From Euryarchaeota archaeon UBA19 (lineage in GTDB: Archaea > Thermoplasmatota > Poseidoniia > Poseidoniales > Thalassarchaeaceae), in the NCBI GenBank assembly GCA_002502175.1, contig DAPQ01000038.1, forward strand, positions 1 through 8,849: DNA of 8,849 nucleotides, given 5' to 3'. The position numbers and the translations under genes are program-made. Within the stretch, counting starts at the first letter, position 1, and the number at the start of each line of letters is the position of its first letter. Positions 4,890 to 8,849 of this stretch are shown in pieces. The notes beneath the pieces were generated by a model. The model did no database searches. It saw only the letters and a program-made list of their open reading frames with translations, and was not told the DNA's origin.

Positions 4890-7871
4890 TTGGCAGCGAG
4901 AAGGAAGAACGGAGCATCTAACGACGACTGGATAGTCGTCAGAGGGGCGCGCACGCACAACCTTCGAGATATCGATGTAGAAATTCCTAGAGGCAAATTC
5001 GTAGTCATATCAGGCGTTTCGGGTTCTGGGAAATCTAGCCTAGCATTTGACACCCTATACGCAGAGGGACAACGCAGGTACGTAGAGTCATTATCTTCCT
5101 ATGCGAGACAATTTCTCGGGCAAATGAAAAAGCCCGACTGCGACAGTATCGAGGGACTTTCTCCCGCAATTAGTATTGATCAAAAACAAGGCAGCCACAA
5201 CCCAAGGTCAACAGTAGCAACAGTAACCGAAATCATGGACTATCTCAGGTTACTTTGGGCTAGAATAGGCCTCCCTCACTGCCCAGAATGTGGTAAAGAA
5301 GTCGCCAGAAGAACGGTCCAGGAAATAGTCGATGACGTTTTGTGGAGGTTTGAAGGCCATGCGATTTCGATTTGGTCTCCCGCGATTCGTGCAAGAAAAG
5401 GAACTCATGCCGATTTATTCAACGCACTAGTGGAACAAGGCTACCTTCACGGGAGAGTAAACGGACGAGATGCAGAATTCGAAGACCCACCAACCTTGGA
5501 GAAGAATCTCAGACACGACATAGATGTAAGAGTCGATAGATTGAGACTATCCAGAGCCTCAAAGCAAAGGTTGACTGAGGCAATATCCGAAGGAATGAGA
5601 ATAGGCGGGGGCGCAGTTGCCGTAGAGAGTCTAGAAGCACCAGTTGCAGGCCCTGAAGACAATTCCAAAGAACAGAGATATCAAACACAAATCGGCGAAA
5701 CAATATCTTACACAGAGGAATTTGCCTGCCCGGAACACGGCTCTTTCCTTCCAGAAATGAGTCCACGCGTTTTCTCCTTTAACAACCCATTAGGCGCCTG
5801 CCCATCTTGTCAGGGATTGGGGGTACAGAGGGAATTCTCCTCAGATCTGGTGATCGACAGACTAGCAACAGTTGAGGAAGGATGCATACGCCCATTCCGA
5901 ACTTCAATGATGTCTGGTTGGTATCGCTCTCAGATGACACAAGTCTGCGAGCATTATGGAATACCATCAGGGGTGCCATTTGGAGAATTGGATGAAGATG
6001 CAAAGGATATACTTCTGCACGGTAGCGGAAGTACAGCCATCAATTTCCAATTCACTTCCGATAGAGGATCATCATACAATATGACGCGGCCATGGGAGGG
6101 CGTATTCGCAAGGATTCGGAGAACCTACACAGAGACGTCCTCTGACAGAACACGCTCACGTCTAGCCTCCTACATGACGGATGAACATTGTATGGAATGC
6201 AATGGAAGAAAGCTAAACAATGCTGTAAGCGGAGTTACTGTTGGTGACGTCACCCTTCCTGACTTTTCCTCCTGCAGTGTGATCGAGGCTCTTGCAGTCG
6301 TCCAGAATTGGCGCTTAGGAAATGTGGACGATACTTGGGATAAATTGGAAAGAGATGTGCCCGAAACAGATATTGTAAATTTAGTCAAGCACCTTGATGA
6401 AAGGAATCTATTCATTGGTAAGGAAATCATCAAGGAAATAGAAGCCAGATTGCGATTCCTCGCTTTAGTAGGGTTGGATTATCTTACCTTAGACCGAAGA
6501 GCAAACACCCTCTCAGGTGGAGAATCTCAACGAATCCGCCTAGCAACGCAAATCGGCACTAGACTGACTGGTGTTATGTACGTCCTCGATGAACCATCGA
6601 TTGGCCTTCATGCTAGAGATAACGACAGACTGCTGGAGACTCTTCGAGAACTGACAGACCTAGGAAACACACTCTTGGTAGTTGAGCACGATGAAGCAAC
6701 TCTTAGACAAGCCGATTGGCTAGTCGATATTGGAGTAGGTGCAGGAAAAGAAGGCGGCGAAGTCGTGGCCAACGGACCACTCAAAACCTTACTTTCTTCC
6801 AAAGAAAGCATGACTGCAGCCTATCTATCTGGAAGAAAGTCGATACCACTCCCAGAAGATTCGGCAAGCCCCGATGACGAAAGAATGCTTACGATTCGAG
6901 GGGCTAGACAAAACAACTTGAGAGATTTAGACGTCGAAATACCACTAGGGTGTATGATTGCGGTAACAGGCGTATCTGGCTCCGGAAAATCATCTCTAGT
7001 AACCGGAACCCTTGCCCCAGCCTTGTTGAGAGAATTACACGGGGCCGATGTATCTCCTGGAAGTTATGATCGGCTTGAAGGTACGGAACACATCGACAAA
7101 ACGATAGTAATCGACCAATCTCCAATAGGCAGAACCCCCCGTTCTAACGCAGCAACATACACAGGAGCATTTACTCCAATTCGTGAGTTATTCGCCGAGA
7201 CCAAATTATCCCGAGAGAGAGGCTACGGCCCCGGCCACTTCTCTTTCAATGTCAAGGGCGGGAGATGCGAGGCTTGCAAGGGAGCAGGCTCAATGAAGTT
7301 GGAAATGAACTTCTTACCGGATGTGTGGGTGACCTGCGATGTTTGCAAGGGCAAGCGATACACACGTGAGACTCTAGAAGTCAAGTGGAGAGGAAAGACC
7401 ATTTTTGACATACTCGAAATGCCTGTAGAAGAGGCGACAAAATTCTTCGCAAATCAGAAGAAAATCCACAGAATACTTTCCACCCTTGAGGATGTAGGTT
7501 TGGGATACATCCGCCTAGGTCAACCGGCGACTACCCTGTCTGGTGGCGAGGCGCAGAGAGTAAAACTCGCCACGGAACTACACCGGCCCGCAAGGAAACA
7601 TACAGTCTACATACTCGACGAACCAACAACAGGTTTGGCAATGTCAGACGTACACCAATTGATTGAAGTTCTACTCAGACTACGTAGAAACGGACATACC
7701 GTTATCATAATCGAACATCATTTGGATGTCGTCAAGTGCGCAGATTGGGTTCTTGACCTTGGACCAGAAGGCGGCGAACGCGGAGGAGCAATCGTAGCCG
7801 AAGGGACTCCCCGAGAAGTAGCAAACAGTAAGTCCAGTTTTACAGGAAAGCACCTGAAAGAACTAGTCTAG
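4890..7871 (+). CDS. uvrA: Excinuclease ABC subunit A
   Basis: UvrA is the damage-sensing ATPase of nucleotide excision repair; its dimer loads UvrB at DNA lesions. At 993 aa it is slightly longer than typical (about 940-950). The first ATPase unit has Walker A GVSGSGKSSL (42-51), signature LSGGESQR (541-548) and Walker B VLDEPSIGLH (565-574). The second has Walker A GVSGSGKSSL (694-703), LSGGEAQR (883-890) and ILDEPTTGLA (908-917). Zinc sites: C280/H283 with C304/C307 (CPEHG...CPSC, His replacing one Cys as in other UvrAs), and C793/C796 with C816/C819 in the C-terminal zinc module next to the DNA-binding part. SFSFNN-type and GHFSFNVKGGRCEAC blocks are intact. The second Walker B continues GLAMSD where I would expect GLH. 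It starts with TTG behind a strong SD. uvrB and uvrC are not in the window. Bacterial-type uvrA is generally viewed as transferred into archaea. Confidence 0.98.
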   Translation: MAARRKNGASNDDWIVVRGARTHNLRDIDVEIPRGKFVVISGVSGSGKSSLAFDTLYAEGQRRYVESLSSYARQFLGQMKKPDCDSIEGLSPAISIDQKQGSHNPRSTVATVTEIMDYLRLLWARIGLPHCPECGKEVARRTVQEIVDDVLWRFEGHAISIWSPAIRARKGTHADLFNALVEQGYLHGRVNGRDAEFEDPPTLEKNLRHDIDVRVDRLRLSRASKQRLTEAISEGMRIGGGAVAVESLEAPVAGPEDNSKEQRYQTQIGETISYTEEFACPEHGSFLPEMSPRVFSFNNPLGACPSCQGLGVQREFSSDLVIDRLATVEEGCIRPFRTSMMSGWYRSQMTQVCEHYGIPSGVPFGELDEDAKDILLHGSGSTAINFQFTSDRGSSYNMTRPWEGVFARIRRTYTETSSDRTRSRLASYMTDEHCMECNGRKLNNAVSGVTVGDVTLPDFSSCSVIEALAVVQNWRLGNVDDTWDKLERDVPETDIVNLVKHLDERNLFIGKEIIKEIEARLRFLALVGLDYLTLDRRANTLSGGESQRIRLATQIGTRLTGVMYVLDEPSIGLHARDNDRLLETLRELTDLGNTLLVVEHDEATLRQADWLVDIGVGAGKEGGEVVANGPLKTLLSSKESMTAAYLSGRKSIPLPEDSASPDDERMLTIRGARQNNLRDLDVEIPLGCMIAVTGVSGSGKSSLVTGTLAPALLRELHGADVSPGSYDRLEGTEHIDKTIVIDQSPIGRTPRSNAATYTGAFTPIRELFAETKLSRERGYGPGHFSFNVKGGRCEACKGAGSMKLEMNFLPDVWVTCDVCKGKRYTRETLEVKWRGKTIFDILEMPVEEATKFFANQKKIHRILSTLEDVGLGYIRLGQPATTLSGGEAQRVKLATELHRPARKHTVYILDEPTTGLAMSDVHQLIEVLLRLRRNGHTVIIIEHHLDVVKCADWVLDLGPEGGERGGAIVAEGTPREVANSKSSFTGKHLKELV
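7868..7871. other. CTAG shared by two convergent stop codons
   Basis: The palindrome CTAG provides TAG to uvrA on the plus strand (7869-7871) and TAG to the M20 gene on the minus strand (7870-7868), so the two genes overlap by 4 bp tail to tail. Confidence 0.85.
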
Positions 7872-8848
7872 CAGTCATTCAGCGACTCTAGTGCAAATGA
7901 GACATGTAACGCGGTTCCCAAGGGCAAAGCGTCTTCATCTACCTTGAATTGAGGTGTGTGCACATTGTATATGCAACCCTTATCTGGATTATTCACACCA
8001 AGGACAACAAAGCATCCTTTTGTTTTCTGAGTATAGAAAGCAAAGTCCTCACCACCCATTACCGGCGCTAACTCGTTGACATTTTCTTCACCAATCATGG
8101 ATTCAGCCACGCCTTTGGCAAAATCCCAGGTTTCTGGATCATTGTAAGTAGGAGGGTAATCGTTACCCGGGAATGCAACATCTACTTCACAACCATTAGC
8201 CCGACCCACTAATTCGCAAATTTCTGAGACCCTTGTTTGCAAACGCCTCAAACCATCCATTGTCAATGATCGAACAGTCCCTTTTATCGCAACAGATTCC
8301 GGAATTACGTTGTGAGCATCTCCACCATTCACTGCAGTCACACTTACAACTGCAGATTCCAAAGGGTCAGTTTCTCGAGAAACAATGCTTTGGAGCGAAT
8401 CAATGATTCTAGAAGAGGCAAGAACCGGGTCCACGCAAAAGTGAGGAGAAGCAGCGTGACCGCCAACACCTCTGACTTCAATATCCATGAAACTGGCAGC
8501 CGCCAAAAACGAACCCGCCCTAGAACCGACTTGGCCAGTAGGCATTCTAGGCCAGACATGTAAGCCGAAAATACGCTCAACTTCAGGATCGTCTAATGCT
8601 CCTTCGTTAGTCATTTTTTGTCCCCCTGCACCGCCTTCTTCAGCAGGCTGGAAAAGGAACTTCACAGTCCCATGAATTTCCTTTTCACTGAGAATTTTTG
8701 CCGCGCCTAGCAGCATTGCAGTATGACAGTCGTGCCCACAAGCATGCATTTTCCCATCTATCTCACTCTTGAAATCAACATCGGCCGCTTCATGGATTGG
8801 TAGAGCATCCATATCAGCTCTCAACGCAATACACGGCCCATCTCCATT
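7868..8848 (-). CDS. M20D-family metallo-amidohydrolase, 5'-truncated by window edge
   Basis: This cytosolic two-metal hydrolase cleaves an N-acyl or peptide-like amide bond; relatives include hippurate hydrolase, IAA-amino-acid hydrolases and N-acetyldiaminopimelate deacetylase. The frame stays open to the right edge, where codons read NGDGPCIALRADMDALP, an internal M20 block, so the TTG at 8824 is not the start and roughly 70 or more N-terminal residues are missing. Counting from that TTG codon, expected metal ligands are visible: C29 and H31 in MHACGHDCH, E63 in QPAEEGG with E62 as catalytic base, H89 in GLHVWP and H289 in VHTPQF. The small dimerisation domain lies about 105-215 (GVGGHAASPH near its start), and GGEDFAF is the conserved C-terminal block. 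All active-site positions present are intact. The substrate cannot be told. It ends tail to tail with uvrA. Confidence 0.94.
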   Translation of the reverse strand, partial: NGDGPCIALRADMDALPIHEAADVDFKSEIDGKMHACGHDCHTAMLLGAAKILSEKEIHGTVKFLFQPAEEGGAGGQKMTNEGALDDPEVERIFGLHVWPRMPTGQVGSRAGSFLAAASFMDIEVRGVGGHAASPHFCVDPVLASSRIIDSLQSIVSRETDPLESAVVSVTAVNGGDAHNVIPESVAIKGTVRSLTMDGLRRLQTRVSEICELVGRANGCEVDVAFPGNDYPPTYNDPETWDFAKGVAESMIGEENVNELAPVMGGEDFAFYTQKTKGCFVVLGVNNPDKGCIYNVHTPQFKVDEDALPLGTALHVSFALESLNDC

Positions 8849-8849
8849 A

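Noticed and set aside
4838..4921. 27-codon frame just upstream of and overlapping uvrA, considered as a leader peptide
   Set aside because: No SD, no clear TATA at leaderless distance and no regulatory composition; the uvrA SD lies within it.

Overview
This 8.85 kb window looks like a piece of a mesophilic, compact archaeal genome, most likely a planktonic euryarchaeon of the Poseidoniales (Marine Group II) type. The grounds are archaeal-style TATA boxes placed about 26.5 nt before two start codons (leaderless genes), Shine-Dalgarno (SD) starts on genes inside operons, near-zero spacing between convergent genes, bacterial-type UvrA and Apt, and a Pro/Lys-rich zinc-ribbon protein of a kind I associate with that group. 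The taxonomic call is inference; there is no rRNA or tRNA here.

Layout. (1) Positions 2-1162, plus strand: the 3' part of an adenine phosphoribosyltransferase gene (apt, cut by the left edge), then a 200-aa protein with a very basic proline-rich N-terminal half and a C-terminal four-cysteine zinc ribbon. (2) 1164-3181: a TauE/SafE-family permease on the minus strand, divergent from a full-length molybdopterin molybdenumtransferase (moeA) on the plus strand. (3) 3185-4060, minus strand: an unrecognised protein with six or seven membrane segments. It shares a 110-bp divergent promoter region with a plus-strand four-helix membrane protein (4171-4641), which is followed and apparently translationally coupled to a 55-aa single-pass membrane protein (4647-4814). 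(4) 4890-7871, plus strand: a complete uvrA with a TTG start and a strong SD. (5) 7868-8848, minus strand: the 3' part of an M20D metallopeptidase/amidohydrolase gene, cut by the right edge.

The genes do not form one pathway: they cover purine salvage, molybdenum (or tungsten) cofactor synthesis, anion export, DNA repair and amide hydrolysis, with three unknown membrane proteins. The most distinctive architecture is at the three convergent junctions (1162/1164, 3181/3185, 7871/7868). Stop codons of opposing genes are 1 nt apart, 3 nt apart, or overlap, and in the first two they sit inside perfect inverted repeats (6-bp and 7-bp arms). No mobile element, CRISPR array or RNA gene was seen, and no gap exceeds about 110 bases.
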